Shown piece after piece: positions 10,412 through 20,289 of a stretch of DNA of 64,000 nt (the first letter of the stretch is position 1; every line of letters starts with the position of its first letter). Both the position numbers and the translations under genes were made by a program. A model generated the notes under the pieces. It did no database searches and was not told the DNA's origin. It saw only the letters and a program-made list of their open reading frames with translations. Location: positions 14,761,001 to 14,825,000 of the forward strand of contig OX419756.1 of the NCBI GenBank assembly GCA_948567375.1, given 5' to 3'. The stretch is from Lunularia cruciata (Eukaryota; Streptophyta; Marchantiopsida; Lunulariales; Lunulariaceae).

Positions 10412-11300
10412 ATGGATGAGATTTATGGGGTCTCCAAAGGCCCTAGGTGTTACTCTGGTATAGTGGGTACCATTGAGTTGGATGACTTCATCCAGGAGTT
10501 TGACAGTTGGTGTGATCTACAGCAGATACGGAACCCGACTTTGTTCACACCCTTCATGGCATGGAAGGGGTTGTTTCAGCACTTAGAGGGTCCACCAATG
10601 GATGGCTACCATAAGTTCAGGAGAGCTCATTTGGAGGAGATTGAGTTATGGAGACAGTATTGGTCTCCACACTATGTCTCCATCACTTCAGGCTTAGTGG
10701 CCAGGAGTAGATCGGCTGTACCCACGAGTTCTAGCTCAAGTAGTGTTGGTGGAGCTAGTGGAGGTCCACTAGCTAGAGATAGTGCTACTACGAGTGGAGG
10801 TACTACTGCAGGAGGTGGTGTAGTACCGGGGTTTAACCCCATGGTGAAGTTCTTTCTATGTTTGAGGCAGAACTACCAGGGAGTGCGGACTGACAAGTTG
10901 AGGAGCTTGCAGGAGTTCCATCGGAAGGCTGGAGAGAGCCTACGTGAGGCATACACTTGCATGAGGCGGCTGATCATTTTCACTCAAGGAGTTACTGAGG
11001 CCCAAGCAGTCCAGTTTTGGTATGGGATACTGGACAAGGAGTAACGACGTAGAGTTCGTGATGCTACTTTGTTGCAGGCTACTTTGCCCACTTTGGTAGT
11101 AGTCTTTGGTTTGGCTGAGCGTATTGAGCTCAATATGGTGGAGGAGAGAGTGGTGACATCTAGATTTGGTAAGGAGACCTCATCCACGACTGTGACATCT
11201 TCTAGAGTGCAGCAGAGTGCAGCAGAGTGCACCACGCCCAGTTGGTTTTCAAGGACATGGTAGACAGCCCAGATCCTATGGAGCGAGTGGAGGGCCTAGT
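10412..11300 (+). pseudogene. B1 gag capsid region
   Basis: Structural Gag. The open frame extends upstream into the LTR, but I prefer the ATG at 10412 (MDEIYGVSKGP), the first after the primer site. Words characteristic of Ty3 capsid: YSGIVGTIELDDFIQEFDSWC, ILT-like FTPFMAWKGLFQHLEG, LEEIELWRQYW, FLCLRQNYQGVRTDKLRSLQEF and LREAYTCMRRLI-QGVTEAQAVQFWYG. A TAA at 11042-11044 interrupts the frame, which continues as RRRVRDATLL. A frameshift then leads to the nucleocapsid. A Ser/Gly/Thr-rich linker lies at about 10720-10830. Confidence 0.8.
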
Positions 11301-11345
11301 GAAGTTAGACCCTTACCCTCATTTTTGGGTTAGCAGCAGCCAATG

Positions 11346-11867
11346 AGTGGTGGTGTTGCTTGTTGGACTTGTGGTGGACCTCACCATCGGAGAGAGTGTA
11401 CTCAGGGCAGTGGACCTGATACCTCTGGTGCATCACAGCCAACACAGAGGTAGTGTGAGCACTGCCACAGATTTGGTCACACTAGTGACCGGTGTTTTGA
11501 CCTACACCCGGAGTTACGGAGTGGTAGGACTGCTATGGCTGGTAGTAGAGGAGCTCCAGTTCATGGAGGACGAGGTGGTAGAGGTGGTGGTAGAGGATCT
11601 ACACCTAGTAGGGGTGCGGTACCTGCCCTTACTTCTAACACAACTATGGCTACTCGGATTGAGCAATTGGAGCAGAGATTGGCTAGTATGGCTATTGCTC
11701 ATAGGAGATCAAATTCGGGTGCTGAGGCTTCCACCTCATATGCTGGTGATAGAGATGCTTTGGACTTCATGTGCGGAGCAGCACAGGTGGATGCATTTGT
11801 AGCAGTGACTAGGAGTGCAGTACATGCTCCAGAGCCTAGAGGAGCATCAATGGAGTTGGACCCATAG
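11346..11867 (+). pseudogene. B1 nucleocapsid with two zinc knuckles and RGG-like tail
   Basis: RNA-packaging part of Gag. The first knuckle is CWTCGGPHHRREC; the second, just after an in-frame TAG, is a perfect C-x2-C-x4-H-x4-C: CEHCHRFGHTSDRC. A Gly/Arg-rich stretch follows (HGGRGGRGGGRG), then a short coiled-coil-like heptad run (TRIEQLEQRLASM). Its frame differs from the capsid frame, so one frameshift lies between 11044 and 11346. Plus-strand readings in other frames here are shadows. Confidence 0.8.
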
Positions 11868-12197
11868 AGAGGAGAGGTTGGGAGACGGGTCAGACTTCCT
11901 CAGTCTTTCCCCAGGCTATCTAAGGTATTACAGACGACATCCATGGTTCCTAGACATCCTAGTGTAGGTGTGGTAGGTGGTGATGGAGTACATGATGGAC
12001 TACCTGCTAGTCAGCCACCTGCTACTACAGAGATTGAGTCTAGCATGATGTTGGAGGCGGCTTAGCTGATTATGCGGCATCCTTTGTTTTCAGCCAGTGA
12101 CATGTTTACATTGGGAATTGACCCAGCCTCAGTGTTCCGATTGGCTGCCACGTTGTGTGAGAGTAGGGATGGTGCAGTTCCTACTACATGAGTAGAG

Positions 12198-12760
12198 GTG
12201 GTTGGTAGTGGAGCTGACTTGGTTGAGGAGCATGGGATCCGTTCAACAACCAGTGGCTTATGGCAGGCAGCAGCGGCTAGACTGGAGGAGTTGCCAGCTA
12301 GACCGGCCTTTGAGAGAGCGCGGTTCACACCTGGTGTTGTCCTATTGGATAACCAGAGGGGGACTTTTTGTTTGGTGGGATCTTCAGGGAAGGTCTATAC
12401 ACCACAGCAAGTCTTGTTAGACTCTGGTGCGCAACCCCTTATGTTGGGGAAAGCTGGAGTTGTCCGTCTGGAGTTACCAAAGACCGATGTGGAGAGGTGT
12501 CTATTTCAGATCCAGACATCTCTAGGTGGTGGTTTGACATAGTACATCACACGTGGAGAGCTTGTTGTCCAGGTTCAGCCTGGTCATCCGACTGATAGCT
12601 TGGTGGTGAGAGCTCAGGCTATCGCAACGATAGCTGAGTCATATGATGTGCTAGTTGGGGGAGCGGTGTTATACTCCATGGGTTTCAGCATTGACTATTG
12701 GGAGGAGACAACCTCTTATAGACCTGATTGGTAGTCTGGTGAGGGACAGGTATGTCACCT
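12198..12760 (+). pseudogene. B1 aspartic protease (DSGA)
   Basis: Polyprotein-cleaving retropepsin. The active site is intact: VYTPQQVLLDSGAQPLMLG, codons near 12400-12450. After the stop at 12540-12542 the frame continues YITRGELVVQVQPGHP and DVLVGGAVLYSMGFSIDYW, the second half of the fold, until a TAG near 12733. B3 has the same domain at 63519-63211 with DSSA instead of DSGA. The methyltransferase follows directly. Confidence 0.8.
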
Positions 12761-12964
12761 ACCAGTACGCTTCAGTAGTGGCAGTCTTGGCTCACTACAG
12801 TCTGGGACCATGGCAGCATCAGTTTTAGCTTTCAATGGTGCAGTTACTTGGCTTGGTGACTTGTTGGAGGGGAACGCCCATGCAGAGGATACTCCAGTAC
12901 CAGAGGAGATCACTCGGCTATTGAGTACAAGTGGGATTGTTCCATCCACCTTGGATGTTCCATT

Positions 12965-13657
12965 GTGGAGTTCAAAGGAGGCATTGCAGCAGCATGCAGA
13001 TCAGTTGGCAGGCTTGGAGTGGAGGAGCAGGCTTGGAGTGGAGCCTTCATACCATCAAGAGATAAGTGTGAGGATGAGCCTCCGGAGGCATTTGCTTTGA
13101 CACCTTTAGATACCACACTCATTGCTTGGCAATATCTAGTAGAGGAGATATGCCTATTGGAGTCGTTTGGTAGGATTAGCACCGGACTAGCTGCGGTGTT
13201 ACACACGGGTATACGAGTACAGAGGTACTTGTATGTAGAGAGAGACAAGACTGCTAGGTGAGTCTCTCTACATCATGTAGCACACTTGGCCTATTGGTAT
13301 CCGGAGTTATTATCGATGTTAGTAGTCAGAGGTTACCAGAAGGCCCTATCAGGAGACATTTCCTTACTGGGAGCGCATGACCTAGAGAGACATAGGCCTA
13401 TTCACTTGGTGATTTCTGGATGGCCATGTCAGCAACATACACGTGCTGGTAGAGGATTGGGTCTTCAGGATCCTCGTTATGTTGTGTTTTGGGAGATGTT
13501 ATGGATACTACGACATCTCCAGGTTCATCAGTCTGTTTCTCCAACTTACCTTTTGGAGAACGTTCCTTTGATGGGTGATTCTCGCACCAAAGTGGTAGCG
13601 AGTACACATCAGGTCCATTCTTGGATGGGACCTACTATATTGTTAGTTGCAGCCTGA
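12965..13657 (+). pseudogene. B1 cytosine-5 DNA methyltransferase domain (DNMT3/DRM-like), C-terminally deleted
   Basis: Would transfer a methyl group from S-adenosylmethionine to cytosine C5. In one frame with a single stop (TGA 13259-13261): motif I, ESFGRISTGLAAVL (13160-13200; B3 has ELFDGIS), the SAM-binding loop; motif II region RYLYVERDK, with the acidic residue that contacts SAM ribose; motif IV, LVISGWPCQQHTRAG, with catalytic Cys codon 13427-13429; motif VI, LLENVP, with the Glu codon at 13556. Motif order I-IV-VI is that of DNMT1/DNMT3, not the permuted DRM order. Motifs VIII-X and the target-recognition region are missing: relative to B3 about 875 bp are deleted before RT. Located between protease and RT, so it is part of the polyprotein. 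Family assignment is by motif recognition; subfamily is less sure. Confidence 0.85.
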
Positions 13658-14540
13658 GTGGGATAACGGGCTCAAGGATTTGGGTGCTCTGAAGGGACCT
13701 AATATACGGATTGAGCTGACTAGCGACACACCAATTTTCTGACGTCCTTATCGATATAGAGATATGGAGAGGACATTGATTCAGAGCCGGAGTAGTGACC
13801 TTTTTGAGGCTAGTTTGGTGGAGATTTCACATGGAGAGTATGCATCAGCAACAGTGATGCCAGCCAAGAAGGATATGCATGGCAACTATACAAATAGGCA
13901 GATGTGTGGAGATTACCGTCCTATCAACCGATAGACCAGGGCTGATCGGTATGCCATGCCTACACCGGAGGAGATTTTTGATGCGATTGGGCATACAAAG
14001 GTCTTCAGTACTTTGGATCTTTGAGCGGGATATCATCAGTTGCCGATCAGGGAGGAGGATAAGTCCAAGACAACATTTTGGGCTATTGATCCTCACGGCA
14101 AGGATGTGTTATATCAGTGGAGGTTCTTACCATTTGGGTTAAAGAACACTCCTGCTGAGTTCCAGAGGATCATGGATAGGATCCTAGCTGGATTGGATTT
14201 TGCTTGGTGCTATATTGATGACATTTTGGTTTATAGCACTACTGTGGAGCATGAGAGACAGTTGTTTGAGGTGTTTGAGAGGTTGAGATCTCATGGACTC
14301 AAATTACATCCTGGGAAGTGTAGGTTCTTCCACAAGCAGGTTGAGTATTTGGGTCACACTATCTACCCTGGAGGACTTGGTGTTCAACAGACCAAGGTGG
14401 AGGCTATTGCAAGTATTCCTCGGCCTACGGATGTGAGCAAAGTGGGAGCATTCCTTGGGTTGGCAAACTTCTATCGCCGTTATGTTAGAGGATTTAGTGC
14501 CATTGCCAAGGCCTTGACGAAGCTGACCAAGCTTACATAG
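13656..14540 (+). pseudogene. B1 reverse transcriptase
   Basis: Ty3-type RT. Begins EWDNGLKDLGALKGPNI right after the methyltransferase remnant. Visible blocks: ATVMPAKKD, CGDYRPIN, YAMPTPEEIFDAIG, FSTLDL(stop)AGYHQLPI, FLPFGLKNTPAEFQRIMD, the catalytic CYIDDILVY (both Asp intact), FHKQVEYLGH and GLANFYRRYVRGF. Stops at about 13739, 13933 and 14023 and a TAG at 14538 kill the frame. B3 has the same domain at 60972-60700. Confidence 0.9.
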
Positions 14541-15003
14541 GAGTGGTGTTGGGGAGATGAGCAGGAGAGAGCTTTTGTAGAGCTCAAGGAGAGGTTGACA
14601 TCTGCTCCTATTTTGAGGAGACCAATCAAGGGACGACCATTTCAGGTTCACACTGATTGGAGTATGTTGGGGCCTGGAGCGGTGCTCACCCTGCATGATG
14701 ATGAGGAGAAGGAGTTTGTGGTGGCCTATGCTAGTCGCTCCAACAATTCAGCGGAGGCGAAGTATAGTTCATATGAGGGAGAGTGCTTGGTAGCAATTTG
14801 GGTAGTAGCACATTTTTGATGTTACCTATTTGGTAACCCCTTCACTCTCATCACTGATCATCAGCCACTGAAGTGGTTGATGCAGTCCGACAAGCTTTCA
14901 GGGAAGCTTGCACGATGGGCTCTGATTTTACAAGAGTATGATTTCACGATTGTTCACAGACCTGGAGTGGTGAACCGTGATGCAGATTGGTCGGTTGAGT
15001 AGA
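14541..15003 (+). pseudogene. B1 RNase H
   Basis: Degrades the RNA strand of the RNA:DNA hybrid. Reads FVELKERLTSAPIL, VHTDWSMLGPGAVL (first catalytic Asp), YASRSNNSAEAKYSSYEGECLV (catalytic Glu) and LITDHQPLKW (third Asp), ending ARWALILQEYDF and the HRPG-N-DADWSV tail. One TGA at 14817-14819 splits it. The duplicated fragment in B3 (59698-60295) covers the same piece. Confidence 0.85.
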
Positions 15004-16434
15004 AACCCATGTCCCAGCCACCAGGATCAGACCGGAGCACGTTGGCATGGTGAGACAGATGAGGAGATGGTGCCAGGTTGGCATGCATCGGCCTTTTTGT
15101 GTATATTTGTAGAGGCTTTGGTGGTATCTCTCTCAGCGCATACAGGAGGAGTTATTGAGGTCACAGATCCAGAGAGTGAAGATATTGGTACAGTTCAGCA
15201 AGACATTCATGATGATGTCTTAGTGATGGACTATCTTTGCATTGGTGTTGTGGGTGGCATAGTTGGGGCCGAGGAGAGAGACTGTGTTCTTCAGCAAGCC
15301 AGACGGTTCAGATTGGAGGGTAGACACCTTTTGCATGTATGAGAGGATGGTAGAGTGCGAGTAGTACCACTTCCATCTCAAAGACCACAATTGGTCCATC
15401 ATGCTCATGAGGAGCTAGGACATTTTGGAGTCAAGCGTACATATAGCTTACTCCAAATTCATTATTGGTGGCACGGTATGCAGACCGAGGTACAGCAGTT
15501 TGTTGCCAGATGTGTGGTTTGTGACCGAGTTAGAGCATCATTCAATGCTCCTACACCACAGTTACACCCATTACCTATCATGGGATTGGGTTACCATTGG
15601 AGTTTGACTTTGCCAAACCTTTACCGCTCATTGTGAGACATCATCGGTATGTTTTGGTGATGGTGGAGCACTTTTCCAAGTAGATTGAGTTGGTGGCACT
15701 TCCTGACAAGTCTAGTGAAGGGACGGCTTACTCATTCTTGGATCAAGTTCTTAGTCATTTTGGTGCACCAGCTGAGGTTTTGACTGATCAGGGTACAGAG
15801 TTCTTGGGGGAGTTTTAGGTCTTGTGTGACAAGGCTTTGATTGATCATCGTACTGCATCCCAAGATCACCCTAAGGCAGATGGCTTAGTAGAGAGAGTGG
15901 TTCAGACGGTGAAGAGAAGATTGCAAAAGTATGGTTTGCAGAGAGGCTACTTGGGAGATTGGGATCTCCAATTACCTTGGTTGGCCATGGGCTATCGGTT
16001 CAGCCGGCAAGCCTCCTTAGCATCCTTCTCTCCATACTTTCTACTCTATGGACAAGATCCAGATTTACCTGCAGCCATTCATTGAGATGCTATTGTAGTT
16101 TTGGACTTGGATGACCACGATGTATGGATGAGTGCATGTTCTTAGCGAGCAGAGAGCTTTCAGAGAGTGATGCCAATCGCCTTTGAGAACTTGGCGATTG
16201 CTTAACATAGAGATACTTTACGCTATGCTACCATTCGAGGAGGAGGTTATAGACCCTCAATCCATCGATTTCATCCAAGTGACTATGTATATCTACAGCA
16301 GATAGCACCGACAACACTTGATGTTTCTATAGGCTGCACTATCTTGAGAGTGCACGAGGTTTTGCCATCTGGAGTCCTTGTGTTAGAAGGACGTCATGGT
16401 GTTGTTTGGAAGGATCATGTGCGCAATTGTGCGC
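15004..16434 (+). pseudogene. B1 integrase (zinc finger, core, C-terminal domain), split from the PHD finger by E
   Basis: Inserts the cDNA into the genome. Zinc-binding HHCC domain: HEELGHFGVKR and CVVCDRVRA (15400-15535). Core: MVEHFSK(stop)IE, where the first Asp has become Glu; LTDQGTEF with the second Asp; and DHPKADGLVERVVQ with the Glu (15870-15905). Then RFSRQASLASFSPYFLLYG. The C-terminal region (FHPSDYVYLQQ ... LRVHEVLPSGVLVLEGRHG) is the GPY/F-type module. The frame at 16206-16434 stays in register with the PHD finger at 21757 once E and one TSD copy are set aside. Confidence 0.85.
16430..16434. repeat. Target-site duplication of E, left (TGCGC)
   Basis: TGCGC immediately before the left LTR; identical copy at 21752-21756 after the right LTR. 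Confidence 0.95.
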
Positions 16435-16857
16435 TGAAAAAGACCGAAACCGAGGAGAGAAATAGGAGAATGGAAGCTCACATTGGGACACTTGAATGAG
16501 GGAAAACTCCAAATGCCTAGCATGAGCTTTGGCCTTGGTATTTATAGGTAGCATACAAGACCCTTGAAGCTTCTCAAGAAGTTTCCTTGAGCCGCTTTCT
16601 TGGAGTGCAAGCCAAGTTAACTAGGAAGCTTCTCAAGAAGCTTCCTTCTAGAAGCCGCCTACTTGGCGTGCAAGCTAAGCTAGTTAGAAGCTTCTAGAAG
16701 CTTCCTTCTAGAAGCTACCTGCTTAGGGCGCAAGTTAACTAGTTGGGAAGCTTCCTAAGAAGCTTCTTAGATGCTTCTAGAATATTCTAGGCTATTTTGT
16801 CTTATTCTCTACTTCGTAAGCCCGACTAACTTCGTCACTAAACTCCATATTGTTACA
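16435..16857 (-). repeat. E 3' LTR (423 bp)
   Basis: Ends TG...CA on both strands. It contains the TATA box TATAAATA (16539-16546, minus) and four heat-shock-element-like clusters upstream of it. The pol stop codon (near 16792) lies inside this LTR, so the last ~20 residues of the polyprotein are LTR-encoded. A polypurine tract, GCGGGGGAATA on the minus strand, precedes it at 16858-16870. Confidence 0.95.
16539..16791 (-). promoter_or_regulatory. E 3' LTR copy of the heat-shock-element-like array
   Basis: Same clusters at 16564-16586, 16624-16656, 16687-16716 and 16747-16791, TATA box at 16539-16546. Transcription from this copy would read outward into B1 in the minus direction. Confidence 0.65.
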
Positions 16858-17181
16858 TATTCCCCCGCCGCTAGTTGGTGACATCCTCGTCGCCAGTGAA
16901 GCTTCAAATTCCTTGATGGCCATCTGTGCATTCTGGAGGTGAGAAAGAGGTTCCCATGTAGCATCATGAAGGGGATACCCTTTCCAAAGGACCTTGTACT
17001 CCATATGTTGGTGACGGCCTTGTTGAATATGGCGACGCGCAAGGATACGATCAACTTTGTACTCCTCATGATCATTGATAGAGATAGGAAGAGGGGGAGG
17101 TTGGACTCGAGAGGAAAAGGAAGAAGGGTTAGGAACAAAGGGTTTCAACTTGGAAACATGAAAGACAGGATGGATACGCAT
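16792..17181 (-). pseudogene. E chromodomain (integrase C-terminus)
   Basis: Starts MRIHPVFHVSKLKPF. The chromodomain reads EEYKVDRILARRHI, HMEYKVLWKGYPL and DATWEPLSHLQNA (residues about 38-90); the aromatic residues Y, W and W of the methyl-lysine cage are present. Chromodomains steer chromovirus integration to marked chromatin. The reading frame crosses the polypurine tract and stops inside the 3' LTR near 16792. Confidence 0.9.
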
Positions 17182-17687
17182 GTGACAAGGTGATAAGCAA
17201 CAGGAGAGATAATGTGGGTGATATCAAAGGGTCCTATCCAATTAGGGGCAAGTTTACGAACTTGGGTATCAAGTGGGAGAGGGAGGTTACTAGAGGATAG
17301 CATGACTTTATCACCAACTTCAAAGGTGAGATCACGACGATGATGGTCTGCATATTGTTTTTGGCGATTCTGAGCAACAAGGAGGTGAGACTTGGCTTGT
17401 TGGAGAGAGCGGGATATAGTGGTCAAGAATGTAGAAGTATGAGGAACTTGAGAGGGAGGGGGAGCAAGAAGAGAATCTGGAACAAGCGGATCTTGACCAA
17501 AATTGAGAAAGAAGGGAGAAAATCCAGTGCTTGCCTGTTTGGAATTGTTGTAGGCAAATTTTGCAGTTGCAAGACATTCATCCCAATTGGTATGGTGGAC
17601 ATTGACAAAGGCCCGCAACATATCCTCCAATGTACGATTGGCGCGTTCAGTTTGTCCATCAGTTTGAAGATGATAGGCCGTGGACAA
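17145..17687 (-). pseudogene. E integrase core end and GPY/F module
   Basis: Same frame as the preceding segment, separated by one stop. STAYHLQTDGQTERANRTLED holds the catalytic Glu of DDE. NWDECLATAKFAYNNS and SPFFLNFGQDP follow. RKLAPNWIGPFDIT is the GPY/F module that contacts chromatin-associated DNA. A frameshift near 17180 leads to the chromodomain. Confidence 0.9.
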
Positions 17688-17708
17688 AGCAAGCTTGGTG
17701 CCGAGTAT

Positions 17709-18893
17709 CTAAAAGAGTGCTTGCCAAAACTTCCCGGTAAAGCGAGGATCACGGTCGGAGATGAGTATGCGTGGCATGTCATGATGCTTGAAGACATTGT
17801 TGAAGTAGATTTGTGCTAAGGTTGGAGCATCCACGGTATCACAGGTTGGTGACAAGTGGATTTGCTTACTAAGCTTATCCACAAACACCACGATGGCGGT
17901 GTGTCCTTGTTTTGTCTTTGGCAAGGATGTGATGAGATCCAAGCTCACATGCTCCCAACGAGCGGATGGAATGGCGAGTGGTTGAAGGAGTCCACTCGGC
18001 TTTTGGTTGCTGGCCTTGTTCCGTTGGCAACTCTCACATGATCGGACAAAGTCTTGAACATCTCGTGTCATGTTGGGCCACCACCATTGACGTTGGAGGG
18101 TGCCCAAGGTCTTGTCCACTCCCATGTGACCAGCTATTGGTAAATCATGGGCTTCTTGAAGGCACACAAGTCGAAGATCACCTTTGGCTGGAACATAGAT
18201 CTGGTCTGCATGGAATAAAAGGCCTTCCTTGAAGGAGAAGGTGTTGTACTCCTTGTCGCATGCTGTCAGACGACCGTGTACCATTTGGAAGAAGGGATCT
18301 TGTCGTAGAGCTGATTGAAACTCATTGTGGACCTTAGGGTCAATGGACACCGTTGTAATTGCCGCCGTGATGAAAGGAAGATCCTTCAAATCAGGTCGTC
18401 GTGATAGAGCATCGGGAATGACATGGAACCGACCTGGTTTGTACTCAAGTTTGATGTCAAACAATTGGAGTTGCTCTTCCCATCGATGATGCCGGCTCTT
18501 CATGTGCTCCAAGTGTAAGGTATGCAACAATGGCTTGTGATCAGTTTGCATGATCACTTGTTTCCCCAAGAGATAATGCCTCCATACCTTGGTGGCATAT
18601 ACCATTGCAAGTTGTTCCCGATCTCGAGCAGAGTAATTTCTTTCCGCTATATTTAGTTGGCGAGACACAAAGGCAATCGGATGTAGTCCATCTGGAAATT
18701 CTTGTTGCAACACAGCTCCAATTGCAAAGTTAGAAGCATCAAAATCAACCACACAAGGTAGTTGAGGATCATATGGTTGAAGAATAGGTCTTGAAGACAC
18801 CATATGCTTTAACTTCTGGAATGCTTCTTCATGCTTGGTGGTCCACTGGAAGCTCGAGTTCTTTCCCAAGAGGTCAGTCAATGGTGCAGCCAC
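17709..18893 (-). pseudogene. E RNase H and integrase zinc finger and core
   Basis: 394 open codons. RNase H: VVDFDASNFAIGAVL, RDREQLAMVYA and MQTDHKPLLHTL hold the catalytic acidic residues. The linker KPGRFHVIPDALSRRPD follows. Integrase: HDLPIAGHMGVDKT with CESCQRNKA (HHCC), then VSLDLITSLPK with the first catalytic Asp and ILISDRDPRFTG with the second. A TAG ends the frame at QALF; the same frame reopens at 17687. Well preserved compared with the other elements. Confidence 0.9.
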
Positions 18894-19528
18894 GTGAGCA
18901 TAATAGTGGATGAACCGTCGGTAAAAACTGGCCAGTCCATTGAATGCTCGTACTTCTGTAGCATCCTTCGGGTGCTATGTCCATACCTTGTGCGAAAAGC
19001 AGTCTTTTGCACGTCCTCTCCTTCAATAGGAATTTGCCAATAGCCGCTACGAAGATCCAGCTTGGAAAAGTAGCGTGCACCACTTAGTTGATCAAGCAGG
19101 TCATCGATCCGAGGCAAGGGATATGCATTCTTCACGGTTTGCTTATTGAGCCCACGGTAATCAATACAGAAACGAAGTCCTCCATCCTTCTTTGGAACAA
19201 ATAGTACCGGTGCTCCCCACGGAGAGGTACTATGTTGTATGAAATCCTTCTCCAACAACTCTGTAAGTGTTGTTCGCAACTCCTCCAACTCCTTTGGTGA
19301 GAGCCGATAGATTGGTCTACTCACTTGAGTACTCCCTAGCAATAACTCGATCTTGAAGGGCATACCTCGATCGGAGGGTAATCCCTTTGGCAGATCATCC
19401 AAAAACACATCTACAAACTCCTGAACTATCCGATCAACCATTGCTTGATGCGGCACTTGGCCCTCCTTAGATTGTTCTTGTGCAATTGGCTTGATCCACA
19501 CCGCGAATACGGACTTATCGTCCTCCAA
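18878..19528 (-). pseudogene. E reverse transcriptase, catalytic palm deleted
   Basis: The fingers are intact: [78 protein letters not shown] and [13 protein letters not shown]. After AFRTRYGH the sequence jumps to the thumb ([19 protein letters not shown], another frame). The segment with PFGL-NAP-TF and the catalytic Y/F-x-D-D box is absent, roughly 0.3 kb by comparison with other Ty3 RTs. The enzyme cannot be active. Confidence 0.9.
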
Positions 19529-19700
19529 AGCTTGCTATATGGCTGCTTCATTCACAAACTTCCCTTTTAGGGACTCATCTCTCTTCCAAGCTTGCTCCAT
19601 GGTTGCCTTCCTGGCAAACTTCCCATCTTGGGACTCATCTCCCTTCGAGATTTGCTCTAAGGCTACCTTCTCGACAAACTTCCCATCTTGGGACTGACTA
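19520..19700 (-). repeat. Three 60-bp tandem repeats in the E protease-RT linker
   Basis: Copies at about 19520-19580, 19581-19640 and 19641-19695; the motif ACAAACTTCCC (plus strand) recurs every 60 bp. Minus-strand translation gives a 20-residue repeat beginning SQDGKF. In-frame, so the linker can vary by whole units. Confidence 0.75.
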
Positions 19701-19738
19701 TTCTTAGGTGTCTTACTCAGAGGTGCCAGACAACCTAA

Positions 19739-20131
19739 TCAGAAATTCCTACCTTGGTGTTGTACTTGAATTTGGTGTCGGGTCCAATCAAATTGAACCT
19801 TATGACATTCAAGCCAAGGTAGACCTAGAATGATATCATAGTGTAGAGTTGCCACTACAAACCTCATACACTCCAAATACTCCTTCCCAATCTTGAAGGT
19901 AACGGGATGCAAGGTGTGGAATGCAGAACCCTTTCTACCATCCGCCATCATCAAACTACTTCCAATCACTGACTTGATAGGAATACCCAATTCCTTTGCT
20001 ACTTGCATAGACATGCAATTCTCTGAACTTCCAAAATCAACCAAAATTCTACAACCCCGATTAGATATCATACCTTGCAAGTGAAGCAAACTTGCATAGG
20101 TCGAGCCTTCAATCCCATTGGAACTAATCAA
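19739..20131 (-). pseudogene. E aspartic protease with altered active site (DFGS)
   Basis: 130 codons. CRILVDFGSSENCMSMQVAKELG is the active-site block, where the expected D-S-G is D-F-G (a one-base TCC-to-TTC-type change), and DIILGLPWLECHKV is the second half. Protease activity is probably lost. Confidence 0.8.
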
Positions 20132-20289
20132 GCTCCCAGTAGGCGGCTCGAAATCTCCTACTGGGATTCCTTGTTTCCCTGATCATTCCGCTCCACAACC
20201 TCCACTTGGGCAACTTGTCGAGGTCGTCCATTCTTGATTGGACATTCAGCAATGCGATGCCCCAACTGGCGACAATAAAAACAACCTCC
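20132..20289 (-). pseudogene. E nucleocapsid zinc knuckle
   Basis: Perfect C-x2-C-x4-H-x4-C: CFYCRQLGHRIAEC (about 20285-20244), followed by PIKNGRPRQ. A stop precedes it in frame. Confidence 0.8.

Noticed and set aside
11514-11702. Minus-strand Ser/Thr-rich frame
   Set aside because: Antisense of the Gly/Arg-rich nucleocapsid tail of B1.
17340-17819. 159-codon plus-strand frame
   Set aside because: Antisense of the E integrase, which has clear motifs on the minus strand.
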